A stretch of DNA of 64,000 nucleotides from the NCBI GenBank assembly GCA_022835595.1, contig BQUP01000001.1, positions 868,001 through 932,000 of the forward strand, given 5' to 3'. Positions 44,352-56,140 of the stretch are shown here, piece after piece. Below the pieces are notes generated by a model. It worked only from the letters and a program-made list of their open reading frames with translations. It did not search any database and had not been told where the DNA came from. The stretch comes from Cystobasidium ongulense. Its lineage: Eukaryota; Basidiomycota; Cystobasidiomycetes; Cystobasidiales; Cystobasidiaceae. Each line of letters begins with the position of its first letter. Positions within the stretch are counted from its first letter, which is position 1. The translations under genes and the position numbers were made by a program.

Positions 44352-47300
44352 TTAGTGGCCCCGCCAGGCTCGAGCTCGTTCGACAACGAACCAGATTCTG
44401 CAAATGAATGAATTAGATACGTGTGAATAGACACGGCATATCGTACTTTCTACTCACCGACTACCGTGCTTCGACCCTTTAAGAGTGACTCCGTGTCGTC
44501 TGATAGCTTCAATGAGCATTTCCTTAAGATCGCTCGGAGCGTTTGTGAGGAGAAGCGTGACTATCTGACTTCCATTGGCAGTTTGACAAATAGAAACAAC
44601 GGCTGGTCGACCTCTGTTTGCGTGATGTATACTCAGCGGAGTCTCAAAGCGAAGGACCATGGTAGACATACTGTGTAGCATCACACACCAGGTGAACGTA
44701 GCTCTTGACGGTATCTGAAGACATTCCAGCTGCTTTAATCATCTTCTCGCTGCCAAGGGAAATTGTTTCAGCTCATCACAGGTATGTGGGGGTAAAAGAC
44801 CAGTTTACATTGCTTTTGCACCGAATTGGTCTTGTGAGACTGAAACAGAGGACTCCAACAGGATTTCGAAAACAGCATCCCGGTCTTCCTCCTATGGTGC
44901 TCCGCTAGTCAGACCTGAATTTTCTTTCCAAGGCAGCTGCACTCACCCTTCCATGCTCAATAAGACTGGAGTAGAGCGCTTCAGTATCATGCCCTCAGGC
45001 TGGTGCAAGGGAGCAAACTCACTGGAGAACAACAAAAGTGGCCCATTGGGAACCGCAGAGCGTTACAGTATCCTTGATGAGAGCCTTGACGATGCTTTCT
45101 TTTTCTTCGACCGGCCAATTTTCGAGAACAGCCTGGCAGAGAAGACTTCCAGTCTCATCCATGGCGATACTTGACCAGTCTTTGAGCTGCTTCAAGGCAG
45201 GATAAAGGTTCGCAGGTGGTCTGGCACTCGCTAGAATTTTTGACCATACGTGACCAGCAGATTTGCTGAAGAAAGTCAGACGCGTCAGACTCGACAGCTA
45301 TGGAGAGATATTACGATTCGTTCGCCTACTTTGTGAAGCTCTTCGGATCGCGAGAAAGTCTGGAGAACAACCGGATTAGAAGGATGACAGGGACTGTCCG
45401 ATATTAAGGGGAGTCCTCACTCATTGACCACTAGCTGATCGAAGCCTGGAACCTCATCGAGTGCTCTTTGAACCACGTGCGAGCCATAAGTATCTGCTGC
45501 GAGGATGCTTATATGACCAGACATTGCCTGAGCGATAGCGTTCTTTTGCTGAGGAGTTCCCAGATCGAGGCACCTCGACACGACTGGAAGAACGAGCATC
45601 AGTATGAGACCCACAATCTGAAACACAACACCTACTGAAATTGCCAAATCTATTATAAGGTCAATCAAGTCCCGTCAGACATGCCTTTGCAAGAGCGGCA
45701 TAGGCATAGTCACTGACCGATTACTGATGAGCTGAAAGGCGAATGGTAGCACGTTATCTACGATCTGTTTTCTTTTGTAAGGATCATCGCAGCTTTTGAG
45801 CTTTTGCTGCAGAAAGATGCTGGCTTGTTGATCGTTTCGATCTAAAATCTGCTTCAACAGAGCCTAAACCCACATTGTTCAGTATATGAAAGGACCGTGT
45901 GGAGGTATATCTCCTCACTTGATAGTTCACTGGTGATTCATTGGAGGAATGCTGACCAGGCTGAGCGGGCCCTCGAGAGTTCTAGAATGCAGACTCCCCA
46001 ATCAGCTCTCAGCAAACGGCGAAGATGCGAGCTATACTCATTACATTCTCCGGCAGTAAAACACCAGAAGCAGCTGCTAAGGCATGGAAGGGACCGTTAT
46101 AACCTCCAGAAGCGGAAGCGATCGCGGTAGAAGCATGCTGTAGTCTATTCTGACCCTGGGCTACAGTGAAAGAGTTGGTAGGATTAGTCTGGCCACCGTT
46201 GTGATTAAATTGTGCTGTAGGTGCTCCCGACGCTAGGAATGTTGACGGTGTGGCTGCCATAGAATAGCGCGATTCCTGCTCGGAGACGGTGACTCTGCGC
46301 CTAGGTGGCAGCTGTGGCATCACGAGTCCGGAAGGTCGACTTCCATACTGGTCGACGGGGCTGGAAGAATACAGCGGCCGTACAGGTGACTCCGTAGACT
46401 GGACCGGACTGTAACGTCCATCTGATGGTGAAGGAGGTCCATGTCTCAGCTGCGCAAACGCGTCAGAAATGTGACTTCGTGCATGGCTGCTATTAAGACT
46501 GTTAAGCTCCATGGCTGAGATTTGAGCTTGAAGGTTCTTGATTTCGCGGTATTGTCTGTTCAGTTCATTGCGCTGTTTATCGATGTCCCGCTTCTGGACG
46601 ATCTGTTCGCTGCTCATCAGGCTGATCTTATCAACCAGTCCGTTCAGCACTCGGAGTGCATTTGATGTAGGGCTGGGAAGGGATCGGTCAAGAACCCCAT
46701 TAGGCAACGCAATAATAATGTACTAACCTAGGCGGGGCGGTGCTGGACAAGCGTGGCTCGCCATAAGGAGGGGCCGACTTAAACAGACCAGAAGTTCACT
46801 GCTATCCTTCATAGCTGCCGAGAGGCTAGACTTACCGAATGGGAGTGGCGCAGAACCCTCTCAGGAATCTGATGTTGGCCATAGTAAGGCTCGTCGCCTG
46901 GAACAGTCGGCATACGACGAGCGCTGGTGTTGAAAAGGGAGGCAGTATCTTGATTGCCAGCTCTAGCATCGTGACGCACCTCGTAAAGAGAGTGTGGCAA
47001 GGCATTCGCTTCAGATTGCCAAAATGCTCCTATACGAGGAGTCAGGTTGCCCTGAAGATCAGGGGTAGGACTATAACGAGCGACATTAACGTATTCTCCG
47101 GCTTGAGGATATTCAGAATCAGGCGGGGAATGAGCAACACTGCTCCTGCCAGAAGCTTTGTCGAACGATTGATGTACGGCATCGTCCTGTAGTCGCAAAG
47201 AGGGACGATTTCTGCTTCTCACATGTGTGATTGGAGCATAGGGGTCTGAAGGTTCACCTGTTCGATTGGAATGGTGAGTAGAAGCGGAGGCTGACAGACC

Positions 47301-48203
47301 GTAGCCGGAATCATCTGTTTGATGTGAGGAAAAAGTTGGATCATGCTTCCACTGGAAAGAGAGTGAAGAGTCCGAAGAGGAAGAGGAAAGACTCGACATG
47401 CTGAAATAGTCGTTGTCACTGGTACGGTTTCTGCCATGACCAAAGGATGAAGAAGGCCGGAATTGGCTTTCTTCACCTTGTGTCTGGTGATCCGAAAGGC
47501 GCTGAGCTCGAGCGCGGTCTTCAGTGTTCATGTAAAATCCACCACCTTGACACATGGATACTTTGAAAGCTTGCATTGGATCAGAAGATATGGCAGGTGT
47601 CGAAGTAATATCTCTGGAAGGGCATCTTGTGAAGAGCGAGTCTTGAACAGAGGGGGACTGGGAATTGAAAGCTGAAGAGGATGGAAGGTGTACGAGCGTC
47701 GTAGGTGTAGCAGGCAATGATTCGAGCTCGTATCCCGGTCCAGGTAGCTTCAAGGAAGAGAGTGCAGAAGAGGAATAGTTACGCGACGGTCCGGGTGCGC
47801 GGGTGTCGGAGTTTGAGACAGAGCTGGCGGCATCGTTAGGTTCATTAGTGGCAGTGCCTGCAGATGAAGAGTCGAGTCCAGAAGAGACAAATGAAGCATG
47901 TCTCGAGCTGTCTTGTCCAGGTTGAGACTCGGAGCTGGTAGGTGAAGGCCCAGGGCTAGTAGAAGCAGGCTCAATACGACCTTCTGAGAGGGTTGTAAGA
48001 AGGCGAAGAAACAAAAACAAAGACATCATTACGAAACAGCTCTTGCATTAGTAGCTTGGGGCAAGGGACGAGAGAAGAGAGAGTGGTTCATTGTGTGAAA
48101 GCCTCTCACCCGCAACCGCACTTCCACGCGAGCCAGCATGCGCAGGACTCTCGTCGCCGATATACATGGCGTGAGTGCGTGTCAGTCTTCGTTCAGTCGT
48201 CAT
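44352..48203 (-). CDS. PUF (Pumilio) family RNA-binding protein
   Basis: Exon 1 begins at ATG 48203 (MTTERRLTR); an intron (donor G|GTGAGAGG, acceptor CTCAG) joins it to the ~400-codon exon 48.0-46.8 kb. A small exon (SAPPYGEPRLSSTAPP) leads to the next, which has a coiled-coil (KRDIDKQRNELNRQYREIKN). The C-terminal Pumilio domain is spread over about eight exons. Repeat cores include NRFGNFLVQ, DTYGSHVVQRAL, KSAGHVWSKIL, ETGSLLCQAVLE, QWATFVVLHLIEHG, DQFGAKAIEKMI and ANGSQIVTLLL. Stop TAA at 44354-44352. Repeats 1 and 2 keep the N-R..Q and T-Y..Q type RNA-contact residues; later ones diverge (SAG-K, ETG-Q, SQWA-L), so specificity may differ from canonical PUF. Family role: binds 3' UTRs and represses or localises mRNAs. 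The Ser-rich N-terminus is low complexity. A start at ATG 48167 is possible. Confidence 0.88.
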
Positions 48204-48589
48204 GTGCCAGTCATGCGTTGGTGTGAGGTGATGGGTGAGAGATGAGATCAGTATAGAGAGTGTGTGTGAGAATGAAAGTGGTTGAAGCAGAGGAAAGAGA
48301 GGATTGAAAAGAGTAAACATCTTTGAGGGTGCATGATCGAGGGCATTATATACAGATAGTGGCAATCAAAGAAGCAAGCCATCGCAGACGTGTAATGCGA
48401 CCAAGGCTACAGATTATACCTGGTATATGCAACGTAATGGCTGATGATGCAGTCTACAAGCGATGTACACGGTGAAATAGCCAGGGTACAGAGAATTAGA
48501 ACAGAGAAGTGTGATATAGTAAATGTATGAATCACCCAGAAAGAGCCACGTGTTCTAACTGAAGATGGTATTGTCCGTTCATCACTGCA
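48204..48589. other. intergenic region, PUF upstream
   Basis: About 385 bp between two tandem minus-strand genes. Pyrimidine-rich on the minus strand just before the PUF start. Nothing else seen. Confidence 0.45.
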
Positions 48590-51082
48590 TCAGTGCATGC
48601 CAAGTGTCCATAGTCCGATCCACAACAAGCCCAACAGCATCGCTGTTCTTCCATTTTCCTCTAGCGCCCATAATGACAATCCTCTGCATCCAGATGACGC
48701 AGACATACTAACCGTAGCAGCTTCCTTGCCCACTGGCACAGCTGCTGCAGGCGTACTCGTAGCAGAAGACGATCCATCTAGTGCCGAACCAGTGATCGTC
48801 GAGCCATTCGCAGGCAGTGTTGGGCCCCCGAATACGCCTGATATGAAATGACCATCTGTTGAATTCGAGGTAGGGGTTCCGGTCCCATTCCCTCTGTTTG
48901 AGTCGACTAGAACAGCAGGTGACAACTGGGCGAAGCCGACAGAAGGACCTGGCTCATATCGGTAGATACTAAAGTATTCGGAGATCCAAACAACCTCCTC
49001 AGCTACATAATAGATGCGTGGGACAGAGATGCAGTACTCACGAGTACACATTCTTCAAGAACGCTCCTCCTATAACCCAGCTGATAACTGCAGCCGATCC
49101 AGAAGAGAGTGTGAGATCAAAGAAAGCACCCAAACATTGATTTGTAGCAGAATTAAAAGTTCCCAGATTCAGGTCATCTGCGGTCATAGGATATGTCTGT
49201 AGAATTAGACGAAGAGGGAAGAAGCTGGTTTAAGAACGGTTTCGGATGGGGTCGAAACATGCTTGAAAACATACCACGTTGCCAAAAGTGAAGGAGATAT
49301 CAATTTCCGCATCACAGGGATAAGTATAGTATCCTTCATATTCTTGATCTAGCGCATACGCCCCTCCTATACTTTCGTAAAAGTTCTCTACGACTTGACT
49401 TGGTCCTCCTATGAGTGTAGTCCCGGAATCAATCGCTACGTTTGGCGTTCCCAAGTCCGTTATATTCGTTCCGTTGAGCGTGATAGCGGCCATTGGGACG
49501 ACCCAGTATGATTCGCTCCCTTCTGGTACATCGACGTAGTTGATCTCGCCTGTGTAGGATTCATTCGCCAGCGTTCCTAACGTAAAGAGACCGCTGAGTG
49601 AGGAAGAAAGGTTAGCGGGTGCCTCAATAGCTAGATGTTCCACGTTGCTCACCCGTATTCGGTGTCGGAAGAGTTAGTAGCATTGATGAATCTAGTGAAC
49701 CAGAACGAGAAGCCATCGAAATCGAGATCCGACGTATTGCTCTCCATCAAGTTCATCCAGAAAGGCGCTGCACCAGTTACTGAAAGGCGAGGGAACCCAA
49801 GTCCTAATACACAAGTCAAGTTAGCCGTCGATTGTCGTGCCAGGCGCGTCGTTGTGAGATGCCATCTCACCCATGATGCCTGAAGCATTACCGCCCAGCA
49901 ATGCGCCGCTGACTTCGTCGCACAATGCTACAGTTTGATTATCGAGTGAATGCCCTGCTAAGGACACTGTATCATTCCAGAGCTGTCCGGAAGCGGAGCC
50001 CTGCATTCATGGTTTCGTGTAAGCCGGGATCTGCACGAACGAATCTGGCAAAGCGTTGCCAGTTGAGGCTGCTGAACTTACCATTCCATATCGTATTGTG
50101 AAATCTCTCGCTGTTGTGGTCGATGAGCTAGATACATTGGCAGCGAATGTACGAACTTGAGCACAGTCCACTGAAGTGCAATTATTGTCGACGAGCCAGA
50201 AGTCTGAGGAGCCAGTATCCAGAATTACGTTCTGATGGGAAAGTTTGTGAGATCATTGCTTCGAACATGGGCCTGAGAGACCATGAAGACATACGAAGGT
50301 CTGAGCTGGTGTTCCGACGTGTATAGCAGCCTGGAAAGAGGAACAAACAGTCAGTCCCACTGTCCGCTTGACGATGTCATATCCTGCATGTATAGACCAA
50401 CGTAGTATTCTCTACGAGGGCAAACACACGTTCAAGATAATCAGCTTTCTTTCCCAGCTTTTCGAAGGTGGCTGTCCGCAGCAAGCATAGCGGCCGGTGT
50501 TTTGACTGCGGCCAGTGCACTATAGCATGACAGGACAGCAGGATACGGAAGATGAACGCACAGGTCTGACTGGTAATTGGTCAAGTTTGTCCTTCCCAGC
50601 GTTGTATTGATATTGCCAGGTGATTGTCCACCGCCGAGGCCAGTTGTACTTGGAGGTGCAGAGGCGCTATTGCGAGTTGTCGAAGCGCCGGTGAGAGTCC
50701 CACTGTTTGAGCGTGCAGAAGTACTTGCAACACTGCTCTGCCTCTTTATCTTGCCATTGCTGCGTCTGCTATTGCTGCTGCCCTCTTCCAGCGACGAGGT
50801 GCCAGTTGCAATCCCGCCGTATTTCTCATTGATCCGGAGTCGCTCATTCGCAGCCCATGTCTTGAGATGGTGAGATGAGCGTGCTCTGAGGCGGGGTCCC
50901 TCTCCTCGAGCGAGCGGAATCCTCAATCCTCGTCCGCCATGCTGTTGCTGTTGCTGCTGTCCTTGCCCATCTCGCACGCAGCATGCCATCAACAGCAGCA
51001 CCGTCGACAGCAAGGCGGGCAACGAGGGCCTCGACGGCACTCCAACTCTGCTCTGCCCATTTCCATCCTTCGAGCTGCTCAT
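48590..51082 (-). CDS. pepsin-type aspartic protease, GPI-anchored (yapsin-like)
   Basis: ATG at 51082; stop TGA at 48592-48590. The N-terminus has a hydrophobic signal (ALLSTVLLLMACC). A pro-region with a Gln run and basic pairs (KIKRQSS) follows. Then a 10 nt exon (50402-50411) leads into YYAAIHVGTPAQTF and the first catalytic motif ILDTGSSDFWLV. The second, NVAIDSGTTLIGG, is at ~49.42 kb. The flap-like RYGMGSASG and MGLGFPRLS blocks fit family A1. The C-terminal Ser/Thr/Gly-rich stem ends with a hydrophobic GLLWIGLWTLG tail after SSSGC-like residues, a GPI-attachment pattern. Both catalytic Asp are present, so it should be active. Role: cell-surface processing of wall proteins, by analogy with yapsins. 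Many N-x-S/T sites support secretion. Confidence 0.9.
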
Positions 51083-51872
51083 GCTCCCTTCCTCCTGGCC
51101 GTCTCTAATCAACCAGCGTAATGTTGCTCGTTTGGGAAGTCCGAGCGAAACCAGCAGAGCTCGAGTGTGCGGCTGAAATGCAGGTTGAAAGTATCAGGCC
51201 GCCTCCGGAGAAGCAAGCCCGTCGAATGGTACAGTCAAACACAAAGCAACAGGTATGATGTGTGACCTTTGACAATTGCAAAGATTGCACCTGTTCAAGT
51301 CCAATATGCAGTAGCGTAATGAACCGCCCGCCACATTGAGCATTTCATATAACAATGCCAATCAGTATATACGCCCCTTATATCATTCTGTGACTTATTA
51401 TTACGATATGAGCTGATAAGGGTTATAAAGGCTAAGGTAAATGCATTGGTATGTGAAGGGTTGAGTGCAGACAGATGGTGGTGGGAGATCCCTGAAATAG
51501 CCAAGGGAAAGGGAGTGAGAAAACTAATATTAAGCACAACTTTGGGTTGATGGGAGCAGAAGGAGATGTCAAGACAGGTTTGACTGGCGGATTTTGTGTG
51601 GGAGAACTGCGTAGAGGTGTCTGCTTACGCAGTCACGCAGAAGATCTTGTTCGAGAGATATTAGCGGGAGACTCTATGACAAATTCCATTCTAACATCTT
51701 TTGTTCGGCTCAGATGGAGCATTATGTATTATTGCTGCTTCCAGCATAGCTAGTTCTGTTTATTTGCTAGGAGACAAGGCACTCTTGATTTTACGGAAAC
51801 TGTCAAAACCAAACATGAATCAGCTTCTGACTGCTCTTTCGGCTTCCCGGTTTTCGCCAGATAGATTGCTAC
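51083..51872. other. intergenic region
   Basis: About 790 bp between tandem minus-strand genes, holding the protease promoter and the 3' end of the CBM48 gene. It is A/T-rich at 51.3-51.55 kb. No gene seen. Confidence 0.45.
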
Positions 51873-54792
51873 TTACATGCTTGATTTTCTTTTGGTGTCA
51901 GGAGTAGCAGCTGATGGTGTAGTGGGTGCAGTATTGTAACCTTCTGTTTTAGGAGTGGCTGGTGTAGCGGCAGAGCTTGTTGCCCCAGGGACGGCAGCTG
52001 TCTTCTTAGGCGTTGCAGGAGGACCAGCGGAAGAAGAAGCAGTAGCACCGGAAGCTACTCCAAGAGAAGAAGCATCCTTCTTATTATTGTTGATCAAACC
52101 ATGCGAATCGTGATCTGCGACAGCGGCAGGGCCGAGCATGCCTCCTGTAGGAGCAGTTCCAACAGGAGCTGCAGTAACAGAAGTATGATCATGCGCCTTG
52201 ACACCTTTCTTGAGGTCATCAATGATGCTAGGTTGCTTCTTATCGTGTGCATGTGAGCTCCCGCCTGTGGTGGTGGCAGCAGCAGCAGTTGCAGAAGCAG
52301 CGGTTGCTTGAGTAGCATTTGAACCGGTAGCAGAAGTACCAGCGGTGGTAGTTTGTGTAGGAGCGTTATTTCCGGTTGCACTAGTAGTGGAAGAACCAGC
52401 AGTGATATTATTACTGTTCAAAGCGGGTGCATGAGCTCCTGCTTTAGCGGATTCAGCTTGAATATCCGAAGTATTTGTCTTTGGTGTTTCAATTTTGATC
52501 TCTTTAGGGGCTGATTGGCCAGTAGGATATAAAGCTGGTCCACCAGTTACTGGTGGTAAGGTAGTTGCAGAAGCAGAGCTTCCATCTGTAGCTTTCGATG
52601 CCGTGTTTCCGTCCCTGGAAGCGGTGGTCGAAGCACCAGTAGAAACGCCAGCAGGAGGGGCTCCATTGTTCGCAGGCCAAGCAGCAGCGGGGGAAGAGAA
52701 GCTAGAGAGTCCACCGAGGGGTGTAACACCATTTTGGCCTGTCGTTGTAGTATTGTTGGTAGGTTCGATATCGTGTATAGATTTGCCAAAAGCAGAAGTA
52801 ACGGAAGCAGATCCTTTTTTAGCCCAGAAGTCAGATATAACAGGTGATTCCCTACCCTCGTGAGCTGCTCCTAGACCGCTTAAGCCTCCAGCTATAACCT
52901 CTCCTAGTCTCTCTACTGCATGTACGACTTCTTGTTTAGTGTGATCAAAATCGACAGCTGCGAATTCCTTGGTGATCTTGCTGACCCCGGCATTGGTAGC
53001 GATAGGATCTAGAGCTGCGGCTGGGTTCTCCTTGTGGCTAGTAGTGGCGGATGGAGAAGGAGAGATGGCTGAAGAAGCCCCGCTGCCTAGAGTGCCTGCG
53101 TGAGCTGTAGTGATCACTGAATGACAAGAAGGGGTATCAGCAATTGGATCTGGATTAGCTGCTAATTCTCTGTTTGCATGTTCAGTTAGAAGAGACGGTG
53201 GGCAGAACGCACTCTCCTCATTTGCCGTAGGTACTACATTAGATGTGTGCGTAGTAGACTTGGTTCCCTCGGTTGATCCAAGGATGTTGGACGAAGCAGA
53301 CGAGGTAGGGTGAGAGTCGCCGTTGAACTTCTCTTCAATCTTGTGCTCGAGATCATAAGCTGCTTTGACAGCGGCTCCTGCGGCTCCTGCAGCTAGACCG
53401 CCAATGACGGAGAAGAGTCCCTTGTGCTCGATTTCTCCTGTAGCTGATCCTGGTGCGACTGGTGCGTCGGCAGTCGAGGCAGGTAGAGGTGCCTTGGAGT
53501 GTGTACTGGTGCTGGACGAACCAAGGTCTGGCTTGGCTAGGTCTGCCAATATATTATTGTCAGTATTGCTGGCTACTATTATTGGAAGGCCTCGGGCGAA
53601 TGCTCACCCTTATCGGACCCAAGACCACTGGCGGAAGAAGTTGATGTAGCCTGAGTGACATTAGGAGCAACCTTTTCGACACCAGTAACGCCATCAGCCT
53701 CACTCTTTCCGAGACCATAAGCAGCTGCGCTTCCAGCAGCGGCAGCGGCGATACCAGCTCCAGCTAATCCAGCTCCAACGGGTACTCCAGCTGTCTTTGC
53801 TTCTAGAATCTCCTCGGCACCGGTGGATGCGGTTGACTTTCCGAGACCATGAGCTGCTGCGGTTTCAGCTGCTGCTTCGGCGATGCCGGATTGGGCTGTG
53901 GCAGCTCCAACATTGACACCGCTTTCCTTTGCTTCTTGGATCTCCTCAGCTGCACCAGATGGGGCGGAGGATGAAGAGGTAGCTTGTGCAGAGGTACCGG
54001 AGTTACTTGTCAATGGGGCGGTAAGGCCGGAGGACTGGTGAGCGGCGGGAGCGACATGGGCGGTAGCTTCAGCTTCGCTTGGAGCTGTGAGCAAGCAGAT
54101 AGAAGCGTCAGCATGATGATCAATTCAGAAGTGCTATCCCGCCTCTGCAGACAGAGTGCGAGGCTTGCTCTATCTCCGACGGGCAGAAGAACGGGAAAGA
54201 CGAGACGAGACGACGAGACGCACTGGTGAAGACGTTGTTGGTGTTGCCGGCAGCGTCTGTCTCTGACTGCTCTTCGGGGTTTGTCATCCAGGTATCGTTG
54301 ACAATGTACTGCGAGTGTAGCTTGTCAGTATTTGAATGCCTTGCCGCAGCATTGATGGCATGCGGGATGTTGAGATATGCTTCTCTCTCACCTTGTATGC
54401 GACCTTTGTGTTGTATGGGAGGAGCTGCGATAGGGCAAGTATGTTAGCTGCGTTATTGAGAGTGTATTCAGACTGCTGCGTTGTGCTTTGTGCTTGTGCT
54501 TGCGCTTGTGCTTGCTCTTCCTGCCTCTTTTCTTCTCCGCGGGCTCCACCGACAGCAAAGCCACTCTGCAGCAGCAGCGAAGCGCACTCACCACGGTCGC
54601 GATAAAGTACAGGTTGGGTATCTTTGTCATCTTGATGGCGTTGCTGGTGGTGCACGATGCTCAGCTTGACCACTGCGTCTGCCCGAGTCTAGCTCCCACT
54701 CACGGCTTCCAGTCGCACCACGAGCCAGTGAGGTAGACCTGGTCGTGCGAGACATCGTACAGGATAAAGTCCTTTGCGTATTCATGTGCCAT
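51873..54792 (-). CDS. CBM48-domain protein, Crp1/Mdg1-like, with Ala-rich repeats
   Basis: ATG at 54792; stop TAA at 51875-51873. The first ~88 residues form an AMPK-beta-type carbohydrate-binding module over four exons: VYLTGSWCDWKP, NAIKMTKIPNLYFIATV, LLPYNTKVAYK (a 33 nt exon) and YIVNDTWMTNPEEQSETDAA, then GNTNNVF. These match the CBM48 of yeast Crp1 and Mdg1, including the terminal Asp-Ala-Gly-Asn-Asn-Val turn. The following ~130 residues contain two near-copies of a ~42-residue unit (AEEIQEAKESGVNVGA ... AAAHGLGKS and AEEILEAKTAGVPVGA ... AAAYGLGKS). The remaining ~560 residues are Ala/Thr/Ser-rich and disordered, with one hydrophobic Gly/Ala stretch (GLFSVIGGLAAGAAGAAVKA). Family role: Crp1 binds cruciform DNA and Mdg1 acts in pheromone signalling; glycan binding is inferred. 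Intron near 54.48-54.52 kb carries a (TGTGCT)n repeat. Confidence 0.82.
54480..54521. repeat. (TGTGCT)n-like repeat in an intron of the CBM48 gene
   Basis: Imperfect tandem tgtgct/tgcgct units on the plus strand, inside the second intron of the minus-strand CBM48 gene. Confidence 0.7.
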
Positions 54793-55431
54793 GGTAGCAG
54801 GATGTGGATGGGCCTTGAATGAAGGTGAGTCGTGCTGTCCTTGTTGATGGGACAAGAAGCAAGAGCTGCTGATGGACTTCTCTCAAAGGCATCTCGTGCT
54901 TGCATGACGATGAAGGTGATCGATATGGGAGCTTTTTAGAGAGAACGGGAAGTAGGTATAGTCAGGTATGTAGGTGATTGCACGTCAGTAGTAGTGTCAG
55001 TAGGGCACGCTGGGGGGATGCTTCGATGTACAAGCTCGTGTCCCAATCTCCAGTCTTCCACTGGCTTTCTGTCTACAATCAGCCAAAAGAGAGACGACAT
55101 CTTCCCTGTGTCTATGGCTTGCATGTAGATGGTGCAATCCTGTCTGCTCCGACCAAGCATGGCCAGTTGTTGATGATTAGGAACAGTAAATTCGAGCGTC
55201 CATCGATCCGCTAGATAGTGCAATGGGCATACATGACTTTCCGCAATGAGGACAGCTGTTCACACACGAGTAAGAGTTTGGTGTCTGACTGGCGAACGTC
55301 TAGAGAAAGCATCGCATAAACAACATGTAAACCAACAACATCATCGAAAGTTGTGGTAGAGCAACGAGCTTCCTGCTTCATCGTCTTTCTCTCCAACACC
55401 GACCCGACTGCTGGAGCGTGATCGAGAAAAT
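54793..55431. other. divergent promoter region (CBM48 gene / uL14m)
   Basis: About 640 bp between two divergent starts. Small frames on both strands lack motifs. No gene seen. Confidence 0.45.
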
Positions 55432-56140
55432 ATGCTAGGCCTCAAGGCGACGATGAACATTATCGACAACAGCGGGGCGAGTGAGTGGATGGTTGTCGTG
55501 TTCCTAGAGTGGCTCTGTCCATGCTCATCCCCTCCTTGCAGCGCTGGCCCAAGTCGTCCATGTTTTAAAGACGAAAGTCGGCCATGGACATGGTAGAATC
55601 GGTCGGTCGGAGATTGATTTGGTATGGCTGAATGGCAAGAGCTGATGCTTATCTATGCCTTGCTTGTATCGCGTGTCCGGTCATGGTCATCAGGCGATGA
55701 AGTAGTCGTGGTCATCAAGAAAGCACGCCCTATCGCCGCCAACGTCGGTGCCAACTCTCTAGCAGCAGCTAACAAGGGCAAGCGCATCATTCCATCCATC
55801 CATCTATCAGCATCTCACTAACCACACCCACTGCTCTTCCCCTGTTGTCATTTCGCAGTCCGAAAAGGAGACGTGCGACATGCCATCATTGTACGAACCA
55901 AGAAAGAAACACGTCGGCCTGATGGACGATACATTCGATTCGACGATAATGCAGGTGTTCTACTGAATAACAAGGTAGCTTCTTCATCTTCATTTCATAG
56001 CCATAGGTAAACTATGCTGATACTGTTGATCATGCTTGCAGCGCGAACTCATGGGAACAAGAGTCAACGGTGTCGTAGCTTCTGAACTGAGACAGAAAGG
56101 ATGGAGCAGGATATGCAGTCTAGCCCCTAAAGTGGCATGA
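55432..56140 (+). CDS. MRPL38: mitochondrial large-subunit ribosomal protein uL14m (Mrpl38)
   Basis: Five exons (55432-55480, 55542-55601, 55694-55777, 55859-55974, 56042-56140) sum to 408 nt, 135 residues, close to yeast Mrpl38. The opening [13 protein letters not shown] and later [62 protein letters not shown] and ICSLAPKV are uL14 blocks. It lacks a long presequence, as does yeast Mrpl38. Role: component of the mitochondrial 54S subunit near the factor-binding site. Oddity: the third intron starts with GC (AACAAGG|GCAAGC, intron 55778-55858), a GC-AG intron. An upstream GT donor (GTGCCA at 55748) would also keep the frame but remove ten residues that have a counterpart in the yeast protein, so the GC site is preferred. 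The second intron has a weak donor (GTCGGT). Confidence 0.9.

Noticed and set aside
50577-50873. Leu/Val-rich plus-strand frame resembling a membrane protein
   Set aside because: Exact antisense of the Ser/Gln-rich pro-region of the aspartic protease; low complexity on the coding strand produces it.
52495-52863. 123-codon plus-strand frame
   Set aside because: Antisense shadow of the Ala/Thr-rich tail of the CBM48 protein.
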